From DATCMU01 sp036563245 (lineage in GTDB: Bacteria; Pseudomonadota; Alphaproteobacteria; Rhizobiales; Devosiaceae), in the NCBI GenBank assembly GCA_036563245.1, contig DATCMU010000040.1:52847-116846 (forward strand): DNA of 64,000 nucleotides. The letters run 5' to 3'. Shown here one piece after another: positions 27,698-36,944 of this stretch; position 1 is the stretch's first letter; each line of letters starts with the position of its first letter. The position numbers and the translations under genes are program-made. The notes under the pieces are model-generated. The model was not told the DNA's origin and did not search any database. It worked only from the letters and a program-made list of their open reading frames with translations.

Positions 27698-28987
27698 ATG
27701 ACCGACAAGAATGCCAAGCTGACAATCGGAAGCCAGAGTTTCGAGTTTCCGATAATGGACGGCACCGTGGGCCCCTCCGTGATCGACATCCGGTCTCTTT
27801 ATGCCAAGACTGGCCTGTTTACATATGACCCGGGTTTCACCTCCACTGCGGCCTGCGACAGCGCCATAACCTATATCGATGGCGACAAGGGCGAGTTGCT
27901 GTACCGCGGTTATCCGATCGACCAGTTGGCGGAGAAGTCGCACTATCTCGAGGTGTGCTACCTACTGCTCTATGGGGACCTGCCCACCGCGCAGGCATTG
28001 CAGGACTTCGAGAATCGCGTGACGCGCCACACCATGGTGCACGAGCAGCTTCACTATTTCTTCCGCGGTTTCCGCAGGGATGCCCACCCCATGGCGGTCG
28101 TCTGTGGCGTCGTCGGTGCGATGGCGGCCTTTTACCACGACTCAATCGACATCAACGATGCGGAGCAGCGCGAAATCGCATCCATCCGCATGATCGCCAA
28201 GATACCGACCCTTGTGGCCATGGCGTACAAGTATTCGGTGGGTCAGCCGTTCGTCTATCCGCGTAACGACCTCGATTACGCGTCGAACTTCCTGCACATG
28301 TGCTTCTCGGTTCCTGCCGAGAACTATGTCGTCAATCCCGTGGTCTCGCGGGCGATGGACCTCATCTTCACACTCCACGCCGACCACGAGCAGAATGCGT
28401 CGACGTCGACAGTCCGGCTGGCCGGTTCGTCGGATGCGAACCCCTTTGCCTGCATCGCGGCGGGGGTGGCGTGTTTGTGGGGCCCCGCACATGGCGGCGC
28501 CAACGAAGCGGCGCTGAACATGCTCAAGGCCATCGGAACGCCGGATCGCATTCCCGAATTCATCGCCCGTGCCAAGGACAAGAACGATCCCTTCCGCCTG
28601 ATGGGTTTCGGGCATCGGGTCTACAAGAACTACGATCCCCGCGCCAAGGTAATGCAGGACACCGCGCGCGAAGTGCTCGACCTGCTCGGCGTGCACAACA
28701 ACCCCACCCTGCAGGTGGCCCGCGAACTGGAGAAGATCGCGCTGCACGATCCCTATTTCGTCGAGCGCAAGCTTTATCCGAACGTCGATTTCTACTCCGG
28801 CATCATCCTGGAAGCGATCGGTTTCCCCACCTCCATGTTCACCGCGATCTTTGCGCTGTCCCGGACGGTGGGCTGGATTGCACAGTGGAAGGAAATGATC
28901 GGCGACCCGCAGAAGAAGATCGGCCGTCCGCGCCAGCTCTACAATGGGTCGGGCAGCCGCGAATACGAGCCGATCAACAACCGCTAG
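27698..28987 (+). CDS. gltA: Citrate synthase (type I)
   Basis: 429 aa. It condenses acetyl-CoA and oxaloacetate; first TCA-cycle step in the cytoplasm. Catalytic residues lie in WGPAHGGANEAA (His), GFGHRVYKNYDPRA (His) and YPNVDFYSG (Asp). The length and N-terminal domain (TDKNAKLTIG start) match the hexameric, NADH-sensitive Gram-negative type. It lies 182 bp after gltX, enough for its own promoter. Its transcript should end at a strong terminator that lies inside the convergent lpxB gene. Confidence 0.97.
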   Translation: MTDKNAKLTIGSQSFEFPIMDGTVGPSVIDIRSLYAKTGLFTYDPGFTSTAACDSAITYIDGDKGELLYRGYPIDQLAEKSHYLEVCYLLLYGDLPTAQALQDFENRVTRHTMVHEQLHYFFRGFRRDAHPMAVVCGVVGAMAAFYHDSIDINDAEQREIASIRMIAKIPTLVAMAYKYSVGQPFVYPRNDLDYASNFLHMCFSVPAENYVVNPVVSRAMDLIFTLHADHEQNASTSTVRLAGSSDANPFACIAAGVACLWGPAHGGANEAALNMLKAIGTPDRIPEFIARAKDKNDPFRLMGFGHRVYKNYDPRAKVMQDTAREVLDLLGVHNNPTLQVARELEKIALHDPYFVERKLYPNVDFYSGIILEAIGFPTSMFTAIFALSRTVGWIAQWKEMIGDPQKKIGRPRQLYNGSGSREYEPINNR

Positions 28988-30123
28988 AGCCTGCTTGAGC
29001 GCTCGATATGCGCGAGGACCCTGTCTGCGGGGTCCTCGCGTTTTTGTTCTCCCAGCCCGCTTTCCATTCGCTGGCGCAAGTCAACAAAAGCCGAAAGCTG
29101 CCGTCGCCTGGCCTCCGTATCGTCCACCAGGCCGGTGACGACCTCGACAAGGCGGTCCGCATCCGGTTCCGACAGGATCACCTCGGGCACGATCTGCTCA
29201 CCCATGATGATATTGGGCAGGCTGATGGCGGCCGGCCGTGCCTTCGTGTAGCGCCGGGCCTGCCCACGGTCGCCGAGATAGGTCGTCACCATGGGGATCC
29301 CGGAAAGGGCGAGTTCCAGCGTAACTGTACCAGCGCAGGCAACCGCGAGCAGTGCATCATCCTGTGCGCTTTCCCGGTCCTGCTGTGTGGTCGCCAGTTC
29401 CACCTCGACGCGCCAGCCCTTGACCTCGCGGTGCAATCGGTCAGCGAGCCGTGCCAAGGTCGGCATCGTGAAACCCGAGACGGACGGATGACCGGCCAGC
29501 CGTTCCGCGACAGACCGCATCAATGGCAGGTGCCGACGCAATTCGCCTTCCCGGCTTCCGGGCAAGAGAAGCACGCGGCCCCGGTTGCGAATATCTTGCC
29601 GCAGTCGCGTATCCCAAAGCGCAGGGTGGCCGACATAGGACGTGTACGGGCCACCCAAATTCCGCATTGTCGCAGGCTCGAATGGAAAGAGCGACATGAC
29701 CTCGTCGAACACACCCTTGAGTGCAGCGGCCCGTTCTGGCCGCCATGCCCAGACCGAGGGCGCCACATAGAGGAGCATCGGGCCGGCGAAACCGAGCCGG
29801 CGCGCCCCCAAGGCCAGCCGGGCCGAAAATTCCTGGGCATCGACCAGTACGACGATATCCGGGCGGAAGGCGATCAATGCCCGCCTTGCCTCCCGCAGCC
29901 GCCACAACAGGAGTGGAAGGCGTCGCAGGACATCAGAGAAACCCATGACCGAGAGATCGCTCATGGGAAAAAGGGAACGCAACCCTTGCTGGTGCAATCT
30001 CTCGCCGCCAACGCCGCCAATCTCGAGATCGAGACGATCGCGCAGGTGCGACACGAGATCGGCAGCAAGCCGGTCGCCCGAAGGTTCCCCGGCCAGAATG
30101 AACAACCTGATCGGTCTAGTCAT
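28984..30123 (-). CDS. lpxB: Lipid-A-disaccharide synthase
   Basis: 379 aa GT19 glycosyltransferase that joins UDP-2,3-diacylglucosamine and lipid X. IFILAGEPSGDRLAADL (N-terminal), PLLLWRLREAR, YVAPSVWAW and LPGSREGEL are family blocks. The start at 30123 (MTRPIRLFILAGEPSGD) overlaps the lpxI end by 8 bp; another ATG lies two codons upstream. The stop overlaps the gltA stop by 3 bp on the opposite strand. The last 20 or so codons also encode the gltA terminator hairpin on the other strand. Confidence 0.96.
   Translation of the reverse strand: MTRPIRLFILAGEPSGDRLAADLVSHLRDRLDLEIGGVGGERLHQQGLRSLFPMSDLSVMGFSDVLRRLPLLLWRLREARRALIAFRPDIVVLVDAQEFSARLALGARRLGFAGPMLLYVAPSVWAWRPERAAALKGVFDEVMSLFPFEPATMRNLGGPYTSYVGHPALWDTRLRQDIRNRGRVLLLPGSREGELRRHLPLMRSVAERLAGHPSVSGFTMPTLARLADRLHREVKGWRVEVELATTQQDRESAQDDALLAVACAGTVTLELALSGIPMVTTYLGDRGQARRYTKARPAAISLPNIIMGEQIVPEVILSEPDADRLVEVVTGLVDDTEARRRQLSAFVDLRQRMESGLGEQKREDPADRVLAHIERSSRL
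29011..29046 (+). terminator. Rho-independent terminator of gltA inside lpxB
   Basis: An 11-bp perfect stem (CGCGAGGACCC / GGGTCCTCGCG, 29011-29021 with 29030-29040), 8-nt loop, then TTTTTG. It works only for plus-strand transcripts, since the opposite side has no U tract. Confidence 0.92.
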
Positions 30124-30949
30124 CCTCAAGGGTCAGCCCCAGCACCGTGACCCCTTCGCGCATCGCCGCGTCCACAAGCAAGGCCCGATCGAGCACCAAG
30201 CTGCGCCCGGCCTCCACGGCGATTGTGGCAATTCCGGCCATCGCGGCCCGTGAAACGGTCGCCGGGCCAATAGCGGGCAAGTCGACGAACATGGGTTGAT
30301 GCGGCTTCATGGCCTTTGCAAGCAAGAGCCTTGCCTTGCCGTCCCCTGCGATCCCACTTTGTCTGTATTCCCCGACACGTGCGATCAACGCATCGGTTCC
30401 CGCGATATCCTCGACCGCAATGACGCGGCGCCCAGCGCAGACCGCGGCCTGGCCGATATCGAGCGCCCCAATGGCGCGCGCGGTTTGAAGCGCAAACCGG
30501 GCGGCATCAAGCGTCACCCCATCCGGCTCAGGCCCGCCAATGACGCCGACTGGCGCAAGCAATTCGGGCAGCAGTTCATGGATGCCGACCAGCCGGGCGC
30601 CCGTCAGCTTTTCAACAGTTGCGCCAAGGGCCGACAACCCCGCATCGCCAACGGGCAGTGGTCCGGCGGCTCCTCCCGGCATGAGTGTGGCCAGGCGCTC
30701 CCGCGCGGCATCGGGTATATGCACACCGCCCACCAGGCAGACATCGGTGGCGCCGAATTCGCGCATCGCGGCAAATGCACCCATCGGATCGGAAAGGTCG
30801 AGCGGCATGACGGGTACGTCGCCAAGATCGCTGCGTGGCGCCAGCGCCATCACCAGCAACGGCCACCCCGCTCGGCGCGCGAACGCTACGGCTTCAACGA
30901 CAAGTGAGCCGCTGCCGGCCACGACAGCCAGGCGACGCAAGGTGCTCAT
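30116..30949 (-). CDS. lpxI: UDP-2,3-diacylglucosamine pyrophosphatase LpxI
   Basis: 277 aa of the LpxI (DUF1009) family, which replaces LpxH in alphaproteobacteria and makes lipid X from UDP-diacylglucosamine. Family features: LAVVAGSGSL at the N-terminus, EDIAGTDALIARV, and KMKP-like AKAMKPHQPMFVDLPAIGPATV with the metal-binding Asp. The ATG at 30949 overlaps the lpxA stop by 4 bp (ATGA); ten further codons upstream are open but Arg-rich and without homology. It lies between lpxA and lpxB in the lipid A operon. Confidence 0.95.
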   Translation of the reverse strand: MSTLRRLAVVAGSGSLVVEAVAFARRAGWPLLVMALAPRSDLGDVPVMPLDLSDPMGAFAAMREFGATDVCLVGGVHIPDAARERLATLMPGGAAGPLPVGDAGLSALGATVEKLTGARLVGIHELLPELLAPVGVIGGPEPDGVTLDAARFALQTARAIGALDIGQAAVCAGRRVIAVEDIAGTDALIARVGEYRQSGIAGDGKARLLLAKAMKPHQPMFVDLPAIGPATVSRAAMAGIATIAVEAGRSLVLDRALLVDAAMREGVTVLGLTLEDD

Positions 30950-31755
30950 TCGTCGGCGGCGCCGTTCAGCGGCGTGCAAATGCGGCGTTCGGAATCGTTT
31001 TGGATGAAAGCGATGATGTCGTTGACCAGAGGCTGGTCCTTGAACAGCACCGAGGCGTCTTCCACTCGCTCGCGCAACGTTCCTTCATTCGAAAATATCA
31101 GGCGGTAGGCGGCGCGCAGGTTGTGAAGTGCATCGCGCTCGAAGCCACGACGCTTGAGGCCAACCAGATTCAATCCGCCGAGATGCGCGGGATTTCCCAC
31201 CGCCATCCCATAGGGAATCACGTCCGCCTCGACCTTGGTCATTCCGCCGATGAACGCGTGCGGACCAATGCGCACGAACTGATGCAAGCCGGAATGGCCG
31301 CCAAGAATGGCATAATCGCCGACCGAGCAATGGCCGGCGAGCCCGGCGTTGTTGGACAGGATGACGTTGTTGCCGATCTGGCAGTCATGGGCAATGTGTG
31401 CGCCGATCATGAGCAGGCAGCTATTGCCGACCCTGGTCACCATCCCCCCGCCTCTCGTTCCGGGATTGAGCGTCACATGTTCGCGAATGACGCAATCCGA
31501 GCCGACCTCGAGGCGGCTTGGTTCGCCGTTGTATTTCAGATCCTGCGGTGGATGGCCGATGGAGGCAAACGGATAGATTCGGGTCCGTGCACCTATCGTC
31601 GTGCGCCCGGCGATCGAAATATGCGAGATGAGTTCGACGCCCTCGCCAAGCTCGACCTCGCCTTCGACGACGCAATAGGGACCGATCTTCACCCCTGCGC
31701 CCAGTTTCACCTGCGGCCCGACAAGAGCGGTTGCATGGATGGCGGCGGTGGTCAC
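30946..31755 (-). CDS. lpxA: UDP-N-acetylglucosamine acyltransferase
   Basis: 269 aa. It carries out the first step of lipid A synthesis, moving a 3-hydroxyacyl chain from ACP to UDP-GlcNAc. The left-handed β-helix of hexapeptide repeats is plain from residue 7 on (HATALVGPQVKLGAGVKIGP); the catalytic His sits in GAHIAHDCQIGNN. A helical C-terminal domain closes it. The start overlaps the fabZ stop by 4 bp. Confidence 0.97.
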   Translation of the reverse strand: MTTAAIHATALVGPQVKLGAGVKIGPYCVVEGEVELGEGVELISHISIAGRTTIGARTRIYPFASIGHPPQDLKYNGEPSRLEVGSDCVIREHVTLNPGTRGGGMVTRVGNSCLLMIGAHIAHDCQIGNNVILSNNAGLAGHCSVGDYAILGGHSGLHQFVRIGPHAFIGGMTKVEADVIPYGMAVGNPAHLGGLNLVGLKRRGFERDALHNLRAAYRLIFSNEGTLRERVEDASVLFKDQPLVNDIIAFIQNDSERRICTPLNGAADE

Positions 31756-32243
31756 GCTTCCTCCTCGACGATCATTGCGCCGACTTCGGCTTCGGCGACA
31801 ACGATCCCATCGACCATGGCCTTGGCTTCATAGCGGCCAACAGTGCGCCGACGGTGGATCTTGCGGATATGGTACTCGATCCGGTCGCCCGGACCCGCGG
31901 GTTTGCGGAACTTCGCCTTGTCGATGGTCAGCAAATAGACCTTGTGTTTGGCTCCGCCCGTCCTGAGATTCTCTGCAATCGCCATGGCGCCGGCAGTCTG
32001 CGCCATGCCCTCGATAATCAACACCCCGGGGAATACCGGATGCCCAGGAAAGTGGCCCTGGAAAATCGGCTCATTGAACGTGACGTTCTTGATGCCGATG
32101 GCACTGTCCTCACCATCGATCTCGATGATGCGGTCGATCATGAGGAACGGATAGCGATGAGGAAGGTGGTGCAGAAGATCGCCGATATCGAGCCGGGACA
32201 GCTCTTTCTTCTTCTCACCGCCGGTATCTGGCTCAGACGTCAT
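31752..32243 (-). CDS. fabZ: 3-Hydroxyacyl-ACP dehydratase FabZ
   Basis: 163 aa hot-dog dehydratase of fatty acid synthesis. Active-site His64 is in GHFPGHPVFPG and Glu78 in LIIEGMAQ. It shares the hydroxyacyl-ACP pool with LpxA and LpxD, which explains its conserved place between them. It overlaps lpxD by 11 bp and lpxA by 4 bp, so the four genes are tightly coupled. Confidence 0.97.
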   Translation of the reverse strand: MTSEPDTGGEKKKELSRLDIGDLLHHLPHRYPFLMIDRIIEIDGEDSAIGIKNVTFNEPIFQGHFPGHPVFPGVLIIEGMAQTAGAMAIAENLRTGGAKHKVYLLTIDKAKFRKPAGPGDRIEYHIRKIHRRRTVGRYEAKAMVDGIVVAEAEVGAMIVEEEA

Positions 32244-33267
32244 CCTTGGCCCCCTTTGCCATCAGTCGATTCCTGACGACTTCACGCCGCCAGACCTTTA
32301 TATCCTGCGCTGGATAGCCGGCAAGTCTCGAACCCGGCGGGCAAGACTTGCTCACAACCGATGCGCCATAGACAACCGTGCCGCGCCCCACGGTAAGATG
32401 CCCGGATATTCCGACGCCTCCGGCAATAACCACGCTGTCTTCAAGTACGGTAGAACCAGCGAGGCCAGCATTGCCGGATATCACGCAATTTCGGCCGATC
32501 ACGCAGTTGTGGGCGATCTGCACAAGGTTATCGATCTTGGTCCCCTCACCTATGGACGTATCGCCGAGCGCGCCCCGGTCGATGGCGCTGTTGGCGCCGA
32601 TTTCAACGCGATCCTGAATGATGACCCGGCCAAGCTGTGGAATCTTGCGATTGCGGCGCGCAGGATCGAGGAAGCCAAAGCCTTCCGTTCCAATCCGCAC
32701 GCCGGCCTGCAGCACCACGCCATCGCCGAGATGAGCGCACTCGATCGAGCAATGCGGGCCAATGACGCAGTTTCGTCCAATGGTGACCCCCGCCCCGATA
32801 ACCGAATTGGCTCCGATCACGGTTCCGCTGCCGATCTCTGCATTCGGCCCGATCACGACGCCCGGGCCGCGTACAACCCCATCCTCTATCAGGGCCTCGC
32901 CGTCGCCGGCTTCTACATAGCCGCCGACCACCTGCTTCGTGTCAGAAGGGAACAGCACGTGCAGCAGATCGACAAAAACTTCATGCGCCTTCTCGCTTTG
33001 AACCGCGAGGCAGCCGGGCGGAACGTCGCCCGCAAGGGCCGGAATGACGATTACCGCGGCCGCCCTGGTGGATTGCAGGGCCTTGCGGTAGCCAGCGCTC
33101 GCAGCGAACACGATCTCGTGTTCGCTCGCGGTGTGCAGTTCGTTTGCGCCATGGATGAGCGCATCGCCTGCCCCGCTCCCGGGCGTCAGATCGCCATGCC
33201 CGCCAAGGGTGAGCAGCTCGGCGAGAGCCAGGGGAGCGACAGGGTGATGAAAGCGGGTATCGACCAT
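32233..33267 (-). CDS. lpxD: UDP-3-O-acylglucosamine N-acyltransferase
   Basis: 344 aa, third enzyme of lipid A synthesis. The N-terminal uridine-binding domain (1-100) is followed by hexapeptide repeats (PGVVIGPNAEIGSGTVIGAN onward); the catalytic His is in QIAHNCVIGRNC. The ATG at 33267 is the only available start in frame, since homology begins at once. It has no Shine-Dalgarno sequence (GTACGAAATCCC precedes it) and lies 12 nt after the U tract of a strong terminator. Confidence 0.95.
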   Translation of the reverse strand: MVDTRFHHPVAPLALAELLTLGGHGDLTPGSGAGDALIHGANELHTASEHEIVFAASAGYRKALQSTRAAAVIVIPALAGDVPPGCLAVQSEKAHEVFVDLLHVLFPSDTKQVVGGYVEAGDGEALIEDGVVRGPGVVIGPNAEIGSGTVIGANSVIGAGVTIGRNCVIGPHCSIECAHLGDGVVLQAGVRIGTEGFGFLDPARRNRKIPQLGRVIIQDRVEIGANSAIDRGALGDTSIGEGTKIDNLVQIAHNCVIGRNCVISGNAGLAGSTVLEDSVVIAGGVGISGHLTVGRGTVVYGASVVSKSCPPGSRLAGYPAQDIKVWRREVVRNRLMAKGAKDDV

Positions 33268-33279
33268 GGGATTTCGTAC

Positions 33280-33313
33280 AAAAAAGAACCGCGGCGCGCC
33301 TGCGCCGCGGCTC
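33280..33313 (-). terminator. Rho-independent terminator between bamA and lpxD
   Basis: Read on the minus strand, nine perfect G/C-rich pairs (CCGCGGCGC and its complement, 33289-33297 with 33302-33310) plus two flanking pairs past one mismatch, a GCCT-type tetraloop, then six U (33285-33280). It begins 25 bp after the bamA stop and ends 12 bp before the lpxD ATG. Confidence 0.9.
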
Positions 33314-33338
33314 CATTGATAGTGTCACGCAGTTGCGA

Positions 33339-35642
33339 TCAGAACAAGCTCTGCAAGGTCAACTGGAAGGTCTGCGTGCTGTCCAGGCTGTCCTTGCGCA
33401 GGATGTGGGCGAAATCGCCACGCAGCGGCCCGAAAGGCGAGTCCCAGATCACCGACACACCGACCGAAGCGCGAAGCGGTTCGGTCGTGGCGTCTGCAAG
33501 TCCGTGCCACGTTACCCCGTCGAGATAGCCGGCATCCGCCCAGACCGCACCCTTGAGGCCATAGGTTTCAGGCAAGATCGGCATCGGGAATTCGAGCTCC
33601 GCCGACAGGCCGGCATACATGGTTGCACCGAACGGCTCCCCAGATGCGCTCCGGGGGCCCATGCCGCCGGCGGCGAAACCACGCACAAGATCGGCGCCCT
33701 TGAAGAAGCCTTCGGTCGGATAGACGCCGTTGCCACTGAAGTCGTTGATCACGCCGGCCTGGCCCTTGACGCTGGCTATGAAACCGCTCCCGTCCATGAT
33801 CGGCATGAAGTAGCGGGCCTTGGCCTCGGTCTTCAGGTAGTTGTGATCCACTCCAGCGTAGGACTGCGACAGGCTGGCATAGAGGCCGCTGGTCGGCTTG
33901 GTCTCGCTATCGAGACTGGAATAGGCCAGCGTATAGCCGATGAACGCCTTGTTCAGGGTCAACTCCGGCGCGCCCATCCAAGTTGTATTCGGCGTGGATG
34001 CATCCTTGATCGTCTTCTGCTCGAAGCCAGCAAAGGTCGTCAGATTGACCATGTCGGTGATCGGCAGGCCGATGCGCAACTGACCACCCGTCGTATCCGT
34101 ACCGAAATAGCTCGAAGATGTTTCGTCGTTGACACGCTTGTAGATATCGATGCCAGACGAGATCTTCAGGCCCATGAATCTCGGCTCCGTGAACGAGAAG
34201 TCATAGGTCCGGCCCGTAGTCGTCGCGCCAAAGGCGATCTTCAGGTACTGGCCCCGACCGAGGAAGTTCCTCTCGGTGAGCGACAGGTTGCCCATCACGC
34301 CATCCTGGGTCGAATAGCCCACGCTGGCGCCATAGTCACCGGTCGACTTCTCGACGACAGCAACGTTGATGACCACCTTGTCCGCCGAGTCGCCGGGTTC
34401 GGTCGTGATGTTCACCGAAGAGAAGAAGCCCAGGCTCTCGATCGCGGTCTTCGCCTTGAGGACGATGCTGCGGTTGAATGGGTCGCCTTCGGCGAAATCC
34501 ATCTCGCGACGGATCACGAAATCACGCGTCTTGACGTTGCCCAGGATGTTGATGCGCTGGATATAGACGCGCGGACCGTTATCCACCAGGTAGGTGATAT
34601 TGAAGACGTGGTTCGCCACGTCACGATCGACACGCGGCCGGACGTCGGCGAATGCAAAGCCCTGGTCCGCGGCCGACGTTGCCATGTTGGTCGCGCTGTC
34701 CTGCAGCTTGGAAGCCGAGTACTCGCTGCCCTGGTAGGTCTTGATGTCGTTCTTGAGGGCGTCGGTATTCAGCCCATCAATGCTGGTCTCGATGCCGATG
34801 GTGCCGAACTGGTAGCGGTCGCCCTCGGAGATCGTGAAGTTCACGAAATAGGCATTGCGGCTCGCGTCAAACTCGCCGACCGCCGATACCTGGGCGTCCG
34901 GGAAGCCATGATTGGCGTAGTAGAGACGGATCAGTTCCTTGTCGACGTTCAGATTGTCGTCGGTATAGGTGTCGTCGCGGAACAGCCAGCTCAGCCAGCC
35001 CGTCTGCTTGGTGCGGATGATGTTGCGCAACTGGTCGGCGCTGAACGAGTTGTTGCCGGTGAAGTTGATCGCGGCAATGGCGGCGCGATTGCCTTCATTG
35101 ATGACGAAGGTGATACGGACGCGCGAATTCTCGAGAACGTCGGTCTTGGCGGTCACCGAAATATTGGTGAAGCCGGTATTCTTGTAGGCGAGCTCGATGC
35201 TCTTGATGTCGGTCTGCAGCCGTTCGTTGGTGAATACCCCGCGCGAAGCGAGATCGACCATCGAGAGCAGTTCCTTGTCCGAGAAACGCTGATTGCCCTC
35301 GAACAGGACCGAGGCAACGATCGGGTTCTCTGCGACCTTCACAAACAGGGTCGAGCTGGAGAATGTGACGCTGACTGTGGAGAACAGTCCGCTCTTGTAA
35401 AGCGAATCGATCGAGGCGTTGATCGCGGCTGTCGTCGCGGCGTCACCCACCCGCACGGTGAGGTACGAAATCACGGTGGAGTTGTCGACGCGCTGGTTCC
35501 CGCTGACGGAAATTCGCGAAATCGTCTGGGCCTGAGCGGCCTCGACCCCGAATAGTGACCCGCCTGCGCCCGCCAGGGGCGACAAGAATACCAGGGACAG
35601 GGCCAGAATCAGGCCGGACAGCAGCTTGGCGTGTTTGGTCAT
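33339..35642 (-). CDS. bamA: Outer membrane protein assembly factor BamA
   Basis: 767 aa. A signal peptide (about 1-39, LLSGLILALSLVFLSPLAG…AQAQ) leads to five POTRA domains in the periplasm (ISRISVSGNQRVDNSTV begins POTRA 1) and a C-terminal 16-strand barrel. VRGFAAGGMGPR is the VRGF/Y lid-loop motif, and the protein ends in the aromatic FQLTLQSLF β-signal. It folds barrel proteins into the outer membrane. The start at 35642 (MTKHAKLL) is chosen as the beginning of the signal peptide; an open frame eight codons longer exists. It follows rseP, as usual. Confidence 0.97.
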   Translation of the reverse strand: MTKHAKLLSGLILALSLVFLSPLAGAGGSLFGVEAAQAQTISRISVSGNQRVDNSTVISYLTVRVGDAATTAAINASIDSLYKSGLFSTVSVTFSSSTLFVKVAENPIVASVLFEGNQRFSDKELLSMVDLASRGVFTNERLQTDIKSIELAYKNTGFTNISVTAKTDVLENSRVRITFVINEGNRAAIAAINFTGNNSFSADQLRNIIRTKQTGWLSWLFRDDTYTDDNLNVDKELIRLYYANHGFPDAQVSAVGEFDASRNAYFVNFTISEGDRYQFGTIGIETSIDGLNTDALKNDIKTYQGSEYSASKLQDSATNMATSAADQGFAFADVRPRVDRDVANHVFNITYLVDNGPRVYIQRINILGNVKTRDFVIRREMDFAEGDPFNRSIVLKAKTAIESLGFFSSVNITTEPGDSADKVVINVAVVEKSTGDYGASVGYSTQDGVMGNLSLTERNFLGRGQYLKIAFGATTTGRTYDFSFTEPRFMGLKISSGIDIYKRVNDETSSSYFGTDTTGGQLRIGLPITDMVNLTTFAGFEQKTIKDASTPNTTWMGAPELTLNKAFIGYTLAYSSLDSETKPTSGLYASLSQSYAGVDHNYLKTEAKARYFMPIMDGSGFIASVKGQAGVINDFSGNGVYPTEGFFKGADLVRGFAAGGMGPRSASGEPFGATMYAGLSAELEFPMPILPETYGLKGAVWADAGYLDGVTWHGLADATTEPLRASVGVSVIWDSPFGPLRGDFAHILRKDSLDSTQTFQLTLQSLF

Positions 35643-35819
35643 GACTTCTCGTTGCCTTTGAGACACTTGCCCGAGAACATGCCAAGCACAGCACGCCCCC
35701 CTTAGGCTAACTCCATTGAAACGTTTTACTGTTTTTTAAGCCAAGGGCAAGGCTCAAACCCACGTTCGGTTACCAAAAGATTGGCGGGGCTGTAATCCTG
35801 CAACACCCCCAGCGCCCAC

Positions 35820-36944
35820 TCACTGCCACAGACTAGGCAGGTCGTTGACGAGGGTAAAGGCCGCAATTGTCAAAACCAGCGCCAAACCGAACCGGAAACC
35901 GATTTCCTGGACCCGCGAGCTCAACGGTTTACCCCGAACCACCTCGAAGAAATAGTAGAGCAGATGCCCGCCATCGAGCAGTGGTATGGGCAGCAGGTTG
36001 AACAGGCCGATATTGAGGGAAAGAAACGCGGCCAGGCTTACAAGCGGTACGATACCGAGCGCTGCGACCTGCGCGGTCAGTTCGGCGACTTTCACCGGCC
36101 CGCCGATCTGCTGCACGTCGCCACGGCCGACGAAAAAGTCGCCAAGAAACGCCCCGGTACGCTCGACGATGAACCGGATCTCCTGGAAGGTCATCCCGAC
36201 AGCTTCCACCGGCCCCGGGCGATAAAGGGTGACATCGCCGCTATCGACCGAGCGACTCGCGCCAATCCGCCCGATCCGTTGGGGATTGCCAAAGCGGTCG
36301 GTCGTTTCGACGGCCTGTGGGGTCATGAGCAGTTCGACGTTCTGCCCGTTCCGGTCGACCATCACATCGATTTGCCGATCCGGTGCCGTTGCAACGAGGC
36401 GCTGGAAGTCCTCGAAGCCGCGCACGGCAAACCCGTCCACCGACTTGACCACGTCGCCGGGTTGAAGGCCGGCTTCCGCGGCAACCGAACCGGGCGTAAC
36501 CGAATCGATTACCGGGGGCAGCGTGTAGCGCCCGAACCCCACAAGCAGCGCATAGAGGATGAGGAACGTGAACAGGACATTGGCCGCCGGCCCGGCAAAG
36601 ACGATGGCAATGCGCTGCCAGACATTCTTGTTGACGAACAGGTGCGGCCGCAGGGCGGGGTCGACTGTCTCCGCTGCATCAGGATCGGGCACGCTCGCCG
36701 CGTTCATGTCCCCGACGAAGCGCACATAGCCGCCCAGGGGTATGGCTGAAAGCCGCCATCTTGTGCCCAGCCGATCGTTGAATCCGAACAGTTCCCGGCC
36801 AAACCCGATGGAAAAGGCCGAAATCGCCACGCCGTTCCAGCGCGCGACGAGGTAATGGCCCATTTCGTGCACGAAAACGATGAGGGTGAATACCGCAATC
36901 ACCTCGACGGCGATGAAGGCATTGGCGAGAATAGTGCTGATCAT
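35820..36944 (-). CDS. rseP: Site-2 intramembrane zinc metalloprotease RseP
   Basis: 374 aa. The first membrane helix carries the zinc motif HEMGH (26-30); the third ligand is in LLDGGHL near the C-terminus. A single PDZ domain (about 125-205, VIDSVTPGSVAAEAGLQPGDVV) lies between them, against two in E. coli. It cleaves membrane-bound anti-sigma factors or signal-peptide remnants. The start at 36944 begins the first helix; the longer frame upstream has no homology. In many relatives dxr lies between cdsA and rseP; here only 85 bp separate them. Confidence 0.95.
   Translation of the reverse strand: MISTILANAFIAVEVIAVFTLIVFVHEMGHYLVARWNGVAISAFSIGFGRELFGFNDRLGTRWRLSAIPLGGYVRFVGDMNAASVPDPDAAETVDPALRPHLFVNKNVWQRIAIVFAGPAANVLFTFLILYALLVGFGRYTLPPVIDSVTPGSVAAEAGLQPGDVVKSVDGFAVRGFEDFQRLVATAPDRQIDVMVDRNGQNVELLMTPQAVETTDRFGNPQRIGRIGASRSVDSGDVTLYRPGPVEAVGMTFQEIRFIVERTGAFLGDFFVGRGDVQQIGGPVKVAELTAQVAALGIVPLVSLAAFLSLNIGLFNLLPIPLLDGGHLLYYFFEVVRGKPLSSRVQEIGFRFGLALVLTIAAFTLVNDLPSLWQ

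Noticed and set aside
33333..35555. 740-codon plus-strand frame
   Set aside because: Antisense of bamA, which has a signal peptide, POTRA domains and barrel. The plus-strand translation has no recognisable domain and no ribosome-binding site.
35643..35819. Possible terminator between rseP and bamA
   Set aside because: The AAGCC/GGCTT-type repeat is followed by A and not U on the minus strand, so it would not terminate rseP transcripts.
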